Source: Candidatus Symbiobacter sp. (GTDB lineage: Bacteria > Pseudomonadota > Alphaproteobacteria > Elsterales > Elsteraceae). From it: DNA of 13,740 nucleotides. Position 1 is the first letter of the stretch. Each line of letters begins with the position of its first letter. The translations under genes and the position numbers were made by a program. The notes under the pieces are model-generated. The model had not been told where the DNA came from. It did not search any database and saw only the letters and a program-made list of their open reading frames with translations. Shown here one piece after another: positions 7,169-13,740 of this stretch. The stretch covers positions 1 through 13,740 of the forward strand of contig JASGCR010000027.1 in assembly GCA_030054015.1 (NCBI GenBank). The letters run 5' to 3'.

Positions 7169-7783
7169 GTGACAGCTCAAGACACCCCTTCGCAAAATAA
7201 GGCTAAAGCAAAGCCCAATTACCTAACTCCCACGCCTTGTGAGTTAGGCATTTCTGACATTATCAAAATGGCGCAAACCGTTGCCGAAAATTGGGGCTAT
7301 CACCCGCAGAAGTCGTTCGACAATTTTTTGGAACCTTTAGGGGGGCGTTTGATTGAGCAATCGAACGCAATACCATCCAAATATTGTTATGCGTCAAGTG
7401 CGATTGAAGTAAGGGGATTGGAAGATTTTACCATCCATACTCGTGAATTAACCGAAACGAAGAAGCGCCGCTTTGAAATCGCGCACGAATTCGCGCATTA
7501 TATCCTTCACTATTACTACCCGGTCAAAAAATCGAATAAAATTTTCGATAAATCAATGTGGGCCGCGCGTTGTGTTCCAGAAACGGACGATGAAACCACA
7601 GTTGAACAACAAGCGGACATTTTTGCGCAGAGCTTCTTGCTGAATGAGAAATTATTCAGAGAAAAGATGGAGGAATACAGTTATTCCAAACTTAAAATGA
7701 CCTATTTTTTCAAAATTTCTCGTAGTTCAATCGTCAATTTTGGCAATTATTTGGGCGTGGATGAAACAAAATGGAGGGATTAA
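7169..7783 (+). CDS. ImmA/IrrE family (M78-like) zinc metallo-endopeptidase
   Basis: 204 residues from the chosen GTG. The zinc site HEFAH is at residues 106-110 in RRFEIAHEFAHYILHY, and a downstream glutamate in E146-QQADIFAQSFLL fits the third ligand of the ImmA/IrrE family. Known members cleave repressors or regulators (ImmA, IrrE/PprI). No helix-turn-helix is seen here, so DNA binding would need a partner. GTG at 7169 is preferred because AGAGGA (7155-7160) lies 8 nt upstream and the protein then begins in a disordered lead to the domain. In-frame ATGs at 6992, 7019 and 7055 (the last with AGAGG at 7041-7045) would add 59, 50 or 38 poorly conserved-looking residues. The gene overlaps the next by 13 bp, so the two are surely co-expressed. 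AT-rich codon use suggests transfer. Confidence 0.82.
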   Translation: MTAQDTPSQNKAKAKPNYLTPTPCELGISDIIKMAQTVAENWGYHPQKSFDNFLEPLGGRLIEQSNAIPSKYCYASSAIEVRGLEDFTIHTRELTETKKRRFEIAHEFAHYILHYYYPVKKSNKIFDKSMWAARCVPETDDETTVEQQADIFAQSFLLNEKLFREKMEEYSYSKLKMTYFFKISRSSIVNFGNYLGVDETKWRD

Positions 7784-9009
7784 CCGCAGATAAACCAGCG
7801 ATCCATAAATATGAAGCAAAAATGCGCTTGTTTATGAGCGTTGACCTTATTGGTGCGACCAAAGCCAAATTTGAGAAAAGCATTCTTCCGCTTAAAGGAG
7901 ATATATTCCCTGGAGATATCGATCCTGCAGATACAGTGAATACACGCAAGGCATTGCCCGTATGGCACAATTTATTGCTTGAATTTCATTATGAATTTTA
8001 TGATGCATTGAAATGGTCAATTAATTATACCATAGATAGCATAAAGGATATTAAGCCGCAAATATGGAAACGTTTGGGCGATGAGATTATTTATGTCGTG
8101 GAATTAGAGAATTCGACAGATGTAATCTTTGCCATTACGGCTATGCTCATTGCCATAAAGAAATATCGCGGCGATCATAAAATTACGGCTAGTGATTACG
8201 ACGTTGAAAATGAAGCGAACAAACTGAATGGAAAATTAAATATTAAGTCAACTTTTTGGATGGCGGGATTTCCATTGGTTAATATGGAATCGCCAAAAGA
8301 GTTTCCGCCAAGTCTTTCTGAACTACCGCGAATGCCTGATTTAGCTTCGGTTAATCGGTATGCCGTTTCCAAGATTATGAAAGAACAGGAAGAAAAGGAG
8401 AATTCATTGGCAAGTATCGTAGATTTTGATTTTATGGGGCCTTCTATGGATACGGGTTTTAGATTGGCCAGTAAATCTGACAGAAACCGTATCGTTATTT
8501 CGTTCGAAATAGCCTATTTATTGGCCAAGGTGTTTTCTGATAATAATAATGATTTAGTAAATAAGCTAAACTTTGAAATCATAAATACAAAATTATTTCC
8601 AGCAAATAACCCTTTGCTCTTTGGCAATCTATTCTTTGATGGTTGCATTGATCTTAAAGGTGTATTTAAGGGAAAATATAACTATCCTATATTTTACCTT
8701 ACATCTCCATATGATAGTTTCGTAAAACATCCAAGCGATGTGTTCAGAGTTAATTTATCCGCCGATGAGGTCATTAAAAAATGCGAAGAATTCATGGTCG
8801 ACATGAATTCAGATATTCTTAAGCCCTATATTCCTGGTGATAAATACTTAAACGATCCCCCAGAACATTACCTTTACTATTTAAAAATCTGGGATGAGCA
8901 GTTGTTGCATTCATATAAGGTGCAGTATATTTCATCACACAATAGAAAAATTCCTCCGGACGAACCGCCATCGGATAAGGATTTTAATCCATATTTTCCA
9001 CCCATATAA
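7771..9009 (+). CDS. Putative class III nucleotide cyclase-like protein
   Basis: 412 residues; no standard name recognised. Read against class III adenylyl/guanylyl cyclases by eye, the landmarks appear in order. A first strand MRLFMSVDLIGAT holds a metal Asp (D25). WKRLGDEIIYVVEL (99-112) holds K100 and the second metal Asp (D104). A strand STFWMAGFP (160-168) follows. FDFMGPSMDTGFRL (219-232) aligns with the mammalian YDIWGNTVNVASRM segment, giving D220 as base-contacting Asp, D227 in place of the usual Asn, and R231 conserved. IVIS (241-244) fits the next strand. A C-terminal region (about 265-412) with LKGVFKGKYNYPIFYL is of unknown role. No membrane segment is seen. If active it would make a cyclic nucleotide, and Pycsar cUMP/cCMP cyclases are a natural comparison. 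It is translationally coupled to the metallopeptidase. The cyclase reading is inference; a catalytically dead sensor is possible. Confidence 0.62.
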   Translation: MEGLTADKPAIHKYEAKMRLFMSVDLIGATKAKFEKSILPLKGDIFPGDIDPADTVNTRKALPVWHNLLLEFHYEFYDALKWSINYTIDSIKDIKPQIWKRLGDEIIYVVELENSTDVIFAITAMLIAIKKYRGDHKITASDYDVENEANKLNGKLNIKSTFWMAGFPLVNMESPKEFPPSLSELPRMPDLASVNRYAVSKIMKEQEEKENSLASIVDFDFMGPSMDTGFRLASKSDRNRIVISFEIAYLLAKVFSDNNNDLVNKLNFEIINTKLFPANNPLLFGNLFFDGCIDLKGVFKGKYNYPIFYLTSPYDSFVKHPSDVFRVNLSADEVIKKCEEFMVDMNSDILKPYIPGDKYLNDPPEHYLYYLKIWDEQLLHSYKVQYISSHNRKIPPDEPPSDKDFNPYFPPI

Positions 9010-9080
9010 TCTAATTTGGTCGCGGCGGCTCGCAACAACGCGGGAAGGTGCGACAAAAGCGATAGAAAAACGAAACGCTA

Positions 9081-9100
9081 CCGCCGTGCGGTCGCGGCGG
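9081..9100. terminator. GC-rich hairpin in the spacer after the cyclase-like gene
   Basis: CCGCCG (9081-9086) pairs with CGGCGG (9095-9100) around an 8-nt loop. An 11-bp direct repeat GGTCGCGGCGG (9018-9028 and 9090-9100) shares its right arm. The next bases (GGGTGACTTT) have only a short T-run, so termination is possible but not clear. The GGCGGGTG here is also complementary to the 19-bp repeats that follow. Confidence 0.3.
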
Positions 9101-9122
9101 CGGGTGACTTTAATGCCCCACC

Positions 9123-9217
9123 GCCATCTCACCCCGCCACCGCCATCTCACCCCACCGCCGCCATCTCACCCCGCCACCGCCATCTCACCCCGCCGCAGC
9201 CATCTCACCCCCGCATG
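9123..9217 (+). repeat. 19-bp tandem array between the cyclase-like gene and hsdR (5 copies)
   Basis: Five units with a constant core GCCATCTCACCCC starting at 9123, 9142, 9161, 9180 and 9199, followed by variable six-base ends (GCCACC, ACCGCC, GCCACC, GCCGCA, CGCATG). Part of another unit (CCCACCGCC) precedes it. The array is strongly C-rich on this strand. Open frames through it are an effect of the repeat, with no sensible start or product. It is not a CRISPR array: the units are contiguous, without spacers. Confidence 0.93.
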
Positions 9218-9222
9218 GATAA

Positions 9223-9390
9223 CGGCGCATAATTGGGGTCAAAAAATTCGGCAATGCTTTTATAGCCGGTTCAAAATACGGCGATGTGGCGATTAAAACC
9301 CTGCTTGACATCGATCATGAAACCGACAATTGTTTAGCTGAAATTGTCATTTGGTTAAGTTGTCATGTCCGTGCCGCCCAAAGCCCTTGA
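9223..9390 (+). pseudogene. Possible 3' remnant of an unidentified gene before hsdR
   Basis: A stop-free frame of 55 codons runs from the TAA at 9220-9222 to TGA at 9388-9390, crossing the hsdR start. From about 9232 it reads IGVKKFGNAFIAGSKYGDV and on to TLLDIDHE...CLAEIVIWLSCH, with host-like codon use and protein-like composition, unlike the repeat before it. No ATG and no ribosome-binding site start it, so it could be the tail of a gene broken at the 19-bp array. I do not recognise the family. It may also be chance open frame. Confidence 0.22.
9305..9348 (+). promoter_or_regulatory. Candidate hsdR promoter with an operator-like dyad
   Basis: A perfect TTGACA (9305-9310) lies 55 bp before the hsdR ATG. 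The -10 zone carries a 7-bp inverted repeat, GACAATT (9325-9331) and AATTGTC (9342-9348), with a 10-nt spacer. TTGTCAT is repeated at 9344-9350 and 9360-9366, the second copy covering the hsdR start codon. The -10 itself is weak (ACAATT/CAATTG), as in promoters that need or are blocked by a regulator. Confidence 0.38.
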
Positions 9391-12385
9391 AGCCGATCTT
9401 GAACTTGAGTTTATTGCCAAGCTCCAGGGGCTTAAATATATTTACCGCGATGACATTAATGATCGATTGGCGTTGGAACAAAATTTTCGCCAACATTTTG
9501 AAACGCTGAATCACGTCAATCTCTCAGATGCGGAATTCAACAAACTGCTCATCGCCATTACGTCGGCGGATATTTTTGAAAATTCAAAGCTTTTGCGCAC
9601 CCCCAATAGTTTTGCGCGTGACGATGGTACGCCCTTACAATATACGTTAATTAATATAAAGGATTGGTGCAAAAACAACTTTGAAGTGATCCACCAATTG
9701 CGCGCCAATACAACTTATTCCCATCAAAGATACGATGTCATTTTGTTGATCAATGGCATTCCGGTGGTGCAGGTTGAGTTAAAACGCAATGGGGTACAGC
9801 CCCGCGAAGCCATGCGGCAAATCTATGATTATAAAAATACGGCGGGTGCCGGTTACGACAATAGTTTGCTGTGTTTTATTCAGTTATTTATTGTCAGCAA
9901 TAAAAAGCAAACCTATTATTTTGCCAATAATAACAAGCGTCACTTTAACTTCGCCGCCAAAGAAAAATTTCTGGCCATCTACCAACATGCCGATAAATTA
10001 AATAAAAAAATCGATAATTTATTTGATTTTGCCGATCAATTCTTGCCCAAATGCAGTTTGGCCGAGATGATTGGCCGTTATATTGTTTTGATTGAAACCG
10101 AGAAAAAACTGGTGCTGATGCGCCCCTATCAAATCTATGCGGTGAAATATATCATCGAGTCGATTAAACAGCAAACCAATAATGGTTATATTTGGCACAC
10201 CACCGGCAGCGGCAAAACCTTGACTTCGTTCAAAGCCGCCACTTTGTTAAAAGACAATCCCAATATAAAAAAATGCCTGTTTGTAGTGGATCGCAAAGAT
10301 TTGGACAAACAAACCCGGGATGAATTCAATAAATTCCAAGAAAATTCTGTCGAGGAAAACATCAACACCGATGCCTTGGTGCGCCGGTTGCTTTCCGATG
10401 ATTATGCGGATAAAGTGATCGTGACCACCATCCAAAAACTGGGGCGGGCTTTGGGTAAAGGCCGGGAATACCGCGACAAATTAAAACCGCTCCGCAGTCA
10501 ACGCCTGGTTTTTATCTTTGATGAATGTCACCGTTCGCAATTTGGCAAAAACCACGATGCGATCAAAGAATATTTCCCCAAATCACAGATGTTTGGCTTT
10601 ACCGGCACGCCGATTTTCGCCGAAAATTCCAATCAAGAACAAAGCAAAGGCACCGAATCCGCCGCGAAAACCACAAAGGGACTTTTCCAATGTGAACTCC
10701 ATCGTTACACCATTACCCACGCGATTGAAGATGGTAATGTTTTGCCGTTTCACGTGACGTATTTCGACGAAATTACCAAAAAATCCAGCCACGAAGCCAA
10801 GCGCAAAACCGCGATTGTGCAATCCATTTTGGACAGTCATGACAACAGCACGGCGAGCCGCCAATTTAATGCTTTGTTTGCCACCGCCACCATCAATGAT
10901 GCGATTGCTTATTATGATTTGTTCAAAACCGAGCAAGCAATCCGCCAACAAGCAAATCCGGAATTTCGCCCGCTTAAAATCGCCTGTGTGTTCTCGCCGC
11001 CCGCCATGGACAATCTTGACATCAAACAGATTCAAGAAGATTTGGAGCAGGAAAAACAAGATTATGACTCCGATCCCGATTCCAATCACGATCCGAAAAA
11101 GGCGGCATTAGAGGCGATCATCGCCGATTATGCCGCGCGTTATGGCGGCAATTTTGACCTCGCCAATTTTGATCTTTATTACCAAGACATCCAAACCCGT
11201 ATCAAGAATCAGCAAATTGCCAAAACCGATTTCTCCACCCCGGCCGAGCGCGAAAAATGGGAGAGTCAGAAAATCGACATCACGCTTGTGGTGGATATGT
11301 TGCTGACCGGTTTTGATGCGAAATATTTGAACACGCTCTATGTCGATAAAAACCTTAGATATCATGGCTTGATCCAGGCTTTTTCGCGTACCAACCGCGT
11401 TTTGAACGGCAGCAAACCTTTTGGCAATATTGTGGTGTTCAGCGACATCCAGGCCGCCCAGGAACGCGCCATCGAATTATTTTCGGGGGTCGAGGGGCAA
11501 CAAGCCCAAGAAACCTGGATCGTCGAACCGGCCCAGGCCAAAATCGAAAAACTGGCGGCAGCGGTCGAAAACGTCAAGCAATTAATGCGGAAAAACGACT
11601 TGGATTTCTCGCCGTCCCAGGTCACGAATCTGCGCGGCAACCGCGCCAAATTGGAATTTATGGAGCATTTCAAACAGGTAAAGCGTTTGGAGCGGCAATT
11701 AGAACAATATATCGACCTCTCGCCCGCCCAAAAAGACCAAATCGCCACCATTTTGCCCGCCGAAGAATTATTGGGGTTCAAAGCCGCCTATATGACCACC
11801 TTCCACGGCATGAAACCGGAAAAACCGGCGGAGAAACCAACCGATCCGACCGATCTGCCCGATCCGCCGCCGGAATTTGATCCCGAATTTGTGCTGTTTT
11901 CAACCGTGGTGATTGATTATGATTACATCATTGATTTAATTGCCAAAATGAATGGCGAGAATGTCCGGACGCGCAAAACCAAGGAACAAATCCTGGAATT
12001 GATAAAAAGCGATCCCAAATTCTTGCCCGAAGATTACCCGATTTGGGAAGAATTTATCGGTGGCTTGGCTCCGGGGGTCGAGGTCGAAAAAGCCGATATT
12101 CATCGGCAATTTGGCGAATTTAAGGAAAAATTTGTCTGGCGCGAATTTGCCCTGATTGCCAAACAGCATGATTTGGATTATGGACAGTTGAAAATTTGGA
12201 TCACCGAGATGCAAAAATCGCTTTATTTTGACCAGACCCGGCTTGATGATCTGGTTGCGCCCTTTGGCTTGGGCTGGAAAGCCCGCGCCGCCAAACAGCG
12301 CGCGATCATGCGCGACCTTATCCCGTATTTGCGCCGTTTGGTCGAGGATCAGGTGATTAACGGCATCGCGGTTTATGAAGGATAA
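9365..12385 (+). CDS. hsdR: Type I restriction endonuclease subunit R (EcoR124I-like)
   Basis: 1006 residues, close to EcoR124I HsdR in layout. HsdR is the motor and nuclease of the type I complex: it translocates and cuts unmethylated DNA and needs HsdM and HsdS. The nuclease domain has D124 and the E138-x-K140 motif (RYDVILLINGIPVVQVELK). Helicase motifs follow: RPYQIYAV (253-260), Walker A TTGSGKT (279-285), DECH (386-389), FTGTP (412-416), and near residues 640-680 VDMLLTGFD and QAFSRTNR. A Pro/Asp-rich linker near 818-838 leads to the C-terminal helical domain that binds the methylase. All catalytic motifs are intact. The ATG at 9365 is the first possible start (in-frame stop at 9356-9358), with only a weak ribosome-binding site. 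It lies 8 bp before hsdS, so they are one transcription unit. Confidence 0.95.
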   Translation: MSVPPKALEADLELEFIAKLQGLKYIYRDDINDRLALEQNFRQHFETLNHVNLSDAEFNKLLIAITSADIFENSKLLRTPNSFARDDGTPLQYTLINIKDWCKNNFEVIHQLRANTTYSHQRYDVILLINGIPVVQVELKRNGVQPREAMRQIYDYKNTAGAGYDNSLLCFIQLFIVSNKKQTYYFANNNKRHFNFAAKEKFLAIYQHADKLNKKIDNLFDFADQFLPKCSLAEMIGRYIVLIETEKKLVLMRPYQIYAVKYIIESIKQQTNNGYIWHTTGSGKTLTSFKAATLLKDNPNIKKCLFVVDRKDLDKQTRDEFNKFQENSVEENINTDALVRRLLSDDYADKVIVTTIQKLGRALGKGREYRDKLKPLRSQRLVFIFDECHRSQFGKNHDAIKEYFPKSQMFGFTGTPIFAENSNQEQSKGTESAAKTTKGLFQCELHRYTITHAIEDGNVLPFHVTYFDEITKKSSHEAKRKTAIVQSILDSHDNSTASRQFNALFATATINDAIAYYDLFKTEQAIRQQANPEFRPLKIACVFSPPAMDNLDIKQIQEDLEQEKQDYDSDPDSNHDPKKAALEAIIADYAARYGGNFDLANFDLYYQDIQTRIKNQQIAKTDFSTPAEREKWESQKIDITLVVDMLLTGFDAKYLNTLYVDKNLRYHGLIQAFSRTNRVLNGSKPFGNIVVFSDIQAAQERAIELFSGVEGQQAQETWIVEPAQAKIEKLAAAVENVKQLMRKNDLDFSPSQVTNLRGNRAKLEFMEHFKQVKRLERQLEQYIDLSPAQKDQIATILPAEELLGFKAAYMTTFHGMKPEKPAEKPTDPTDLPDPPPEFDPEFVLFSTVVIDYDYIIDLIAKMNGENVRTRKTKEQILELIKSDPKFLPEDYPIWEEFIGGLAPGVEVEKADIHRQFGEFKEKFVWREFALIAKQHDLDYGQLKIWITEMQKSLYFDQTRLDDLVAPFGLGWKARAAKQRAIMRDLIPYLRRLVEDQVINGIAVYEG

Positions 12386-12393
12386 TTTTTAAC

Positions 12394-13650
12394 GTGACCC
12401 CCAGGCACAGCAACATCCCCGCAATCCGTTTTCCTGAGTTTTTTTCCGCCCCTGCTTGGGAGACCAAACGGTTGGGGGAGATAACCGAGATCATTAACGA
12501 AAAAATTTCTACCTCTGAACTTAAGAAAAAAGTATTTATTAGTACGCAGGATTTATTGCCTAATTTTAATGGCATATCATTAAATTCAATACCGCCAATA
12601 AATATTAATGTAAATAAATTTACTAAGGATGATGTGTTGTTTTCAAATATACGACCTTATCTAAAGAAAGTCTGGATTTCGAAATGCGAAGGTGGGGCAT
12701 CGAATGATGTAATAATTTTTAGAGCCAAAAATAGGATCGACTCTAAATATTTAGCGAATATTTTAATGGGAGATAATTTTTTAAATTATGTAATGAAAGG
12801 TGCAAAAGGGGTAAAAATGCCTAGAGGGGATGTCAGCATGATGTTAGGGTTTAATATATCTGTTCCCGCCCTTCCCGAACAACAAAAAATCGCCGAATGT
12901 TTGACGTCTTTGGACGAGGTGATCGCGGCGCAGGCTGAAAAACTCGAAGCCTTGCGGCACTATAAAAAGGGCTTGCTGCAATCCCTCTTCCCCGCCGCGG
13001 GCGAGTCCATCCCCGCCATCCGTTTTCCTGAGTTTTGTGAATCCCGAACTTGGAAAATAATAACCATAAGTGAAATTTCTGATGGAAAGCTTTCTAGTGG
13101 GGTTTTTAATGACCCAACTAAAGTTGGTAATGGATATAAGTTAATAAATGTAATCAATATGTACAATGAAGGAACTATAGAGGATAAGTCTTTATCTTTG
13201 ATTGATTTGAATATAGAAACATTTAGTAAAAACAGGGTTGAAAAATACGATATATTTTTCACACGCTCGTCTTTGGTAAAAGAAGGTATTGCGCATTCAA
13301 ATATTTATTTAGGTAATGCGCAAGATATTACGTTTGACGGGCATTTGATTAGATTAAGGCCAAACAAAAAAATTATATTTCCTTTGTTTTTGCATTACGC
13401 TTTAAAGACAGGACACTTTAGATCACAATTAATTGCAAAAGGCAAATCAACAACGATGACGACAATTGGTCAGGCCGAAATTGCTTGCACGAATTTTGCA
13501 CTTCCCACCCTTCCCGAACAACAAAAAATCGCCGAATGTCTGTCTTCAGTTGACGACTTGATTGACCAGGAATCCCAAAAGTTAGAAAACCTTAAAACCC
13601 ACAAACGCGGCCTGATGCAGGGCCTGTTTCCCCTGGGGGAAGCAACATGA
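12394..13650 (+). CDS. hsdS: Type I restriction-modification specificity subunit S, two target-recognition domains
   Basis: 418 residues. HsdS selects the DNA target for both methylation and restriction, each target-recognition domain (TRD) reading one half of a bipartite site. Each half starts with IPAIRFPEF (residues 8-16 and about 206-214), then a divergent TRD (about 20-160 and 215-370), then a conserved helical region opening with LPEQQKIAECL and ending with K-K/R-GL-L/M-Q-S/G-LFP. The GTG start at 12394 has AAGGA (12378-12382) 11 nt upstream, over the end of hsdR. The TRDs are visibly AT-rich, with ATA and TTA codons, while the conserved helices use host-like codons, a sign of TRD exchange. 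The stop overlaps a downstream ATG (ATGA, 13647-13650). The target sequence cannot be predicted. Confidence 0.93.
   Translation: MTPRHSNIPAIRFPEFFSAPAWETKRLGEITEIINEKISTSELKKKVFISTQDLLPNFNGISLNSIPPININVNKFTKDDVLFSNIRPYLKKVWISKCEGGASNDVIIFRAKNRIDSKYLANILMGDNFLNYVMKGAKGVKMPRGDVSMMLGFNISVPALPEQQKIAECLTSLDEVIAAQAEKLEALRHYKKGLLQSLFPAAGESIPAIRFPEFCESRTWKIITISEISDGKLSSGVFNDPTKVGNGYKLINVINMYNEGTIEDKSLSLIDLNIETFSKNRVEKYDIFFTRSSLVKEGIAHSNIYLGNAQDITFDGHLIRLRPNKKIIFPLFLHYALKTGHFRSQLIAKGKSTTMTTIGQAEIACTNFALPTLPEQQKIAECLSSVDDLIDQESQKLENLKTHKRGLMQGLFPLGEAT
12414..13036 (+). repeat. 29-bp direct repeat at the start of each HsdS half
   Basis: Copies at 12414-12442 and 13008-13036, differing at one base (A or C), encode the IPAIRFPEF borders of the two halves, 594 bp (198 codons) apart. 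The distance is a multiple of three. Confidence 0.93.
12869..13539 (+). repeat. 32-bp identical direct repeat at the end of each HsdS TRD
   Basis: Identical 32-bp copies at 12869-12900 and 13508-13539 encode LPEQQKIAEC in the conserved helices after each TRD, 639 bp (213 codons) apart. With the 29-bp pair they frame each recognition domain with recombinogenic sequence. Confidence 0.94.
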
Positions 13651-13740
13651 ACCCAATCGCATGTGCGAGGGGTGTGCATTGCCCTAAATCGCATTTGATG
13701 ATGTGGATGGCTCTCCAACAGCATCAATGTGCTATGATTT
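13647..13740 (+). CDS. Open frame at the window edge, unidentified (partial)
   Basis: An ATG overlaps the hsdS stop as ATGA and stays open for 31 codons to the window end (MNPIACARGVHCPKSHL...). It does not resemble the usual start of HsdM. Coupling by ATGA overlap is the only support; there is an 8-bp direct repeat AATCGCAT (13655-13662 and 13687-13694) inside it, and the sequence may simply be intergenic. Confidence 0.2.
   Translation, partial: MNPIACARGVHCPKSHLMMWMALQQHQCAMI

Noticed and set aside
7169..7783. Reading the metallopeptidase as a classic ImmA with a fused XRE-type repressor
   Set aside because: No helix-turn-helix is present in the protein, and no small regulator gene is next to it.
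9123..9217. CRISPR array
   Set aside because: The 19-bp units are contiguous with no unique spacers, and no cas genes are in the window.
9016..9232. Open frames across the 19-bp array (68 and 112 codons)
   Set aside because: They exist because the repeat has no stops in two frames; the products are His/Pro repeats with no clear ribosome-binding site.
6744..9364. Transposase, integrase or tRNA marking a mobile element
   Set aside because: I looked for IS-like terminal repeats, integrase motifs and tRNA cloverleaf ends around the island and saw none.
10583..11089. 168-codon minus-strand open frame inside hsdR
   Set aside because: It lies wholly antisense to hsdR helicase coding sequence and shows no motif.
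13470..13727. Minus-strand 85-codon frame over the end of hsdS
   Set aside because: It mostly overlaps hsdS in antisense and reads as low-quality protein; no ribosome-binding site seen.

Overview
The window reads as chromosomal DNA of an alphaproteobacterium, probably near the Rhodospirillales. The basis is the order envC - ctpA - divergent polysaccharide deacetylase - rppH, which is common in that class, together with moderately GC-rich codon use. The species cannot be fixed from the sequence. All confident genes lie on the + strand.

Layout. Positions 1-4902 form a conserved housekeeping block. It holds a degenerate LytM murein hydrolase activator (EnvC-like), a carboxy-terminal processing protease (CtpA/S41), a membrane-anchored YibQ-type divergent polysaccharide deacetylase, and the RNA 5'-pyrophosphohydrolase RppH. 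The first three point to control of cell-wall turnover in the envelope; RppH acts in mRNA decay. After a 15-bp tandem repeat comes fhs (5040-6743), formate-tetrahydrofolate ligase of one-carbon metabolism. At the end of fhs the composition changes abruptly to AT-rich, starting with a hairpin and a gene-free stretch (6744-7168).

Positions 7169-9009 hold a tightly coupled two-gene unit. The first gene is an ImmA/IrrE (M78-like) zinc metallopeptidase. The second, overlapping it by 13 bp, has no obvious standard annotation. Read by eye, it carries the landmark residues of a class III nucleotide cyclase: a metal Asp in a VDLIG strand, K-x-x-GD, and D-x6-D-x3-R in place of D-x6-N-x3-R. A signalling or defence pair, loosely reminiscent of the cyclase-based Pycsar systems but with a protease partner, is the most interesting possibility here.

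A GC-rich spacer (9010-9364) follows, with a 19-bp tandem array, a possible gene remnant, and a promoter/operator-like dyad. Then come hsdR (9365-12385) and hsdS (12394-13650) of a type I restriction-modification system. No hsdM is visible in the window. HsdS is a two-TRD subunit with near-identical DNA repeats at the borders of each half, and its AT-rich recognition domains contrast with host-like conserved regions. Positions 6744-13740 therefore look like a defence or accessory island next to a conserved housekeeping block. The 3' edge cuts into whatever follows hsdS.

Four unrelated tandem arrays (24, 9, 15 and 19 bp units) lie in linkers or spacers, which suggests a genome prone to slippage repeats.
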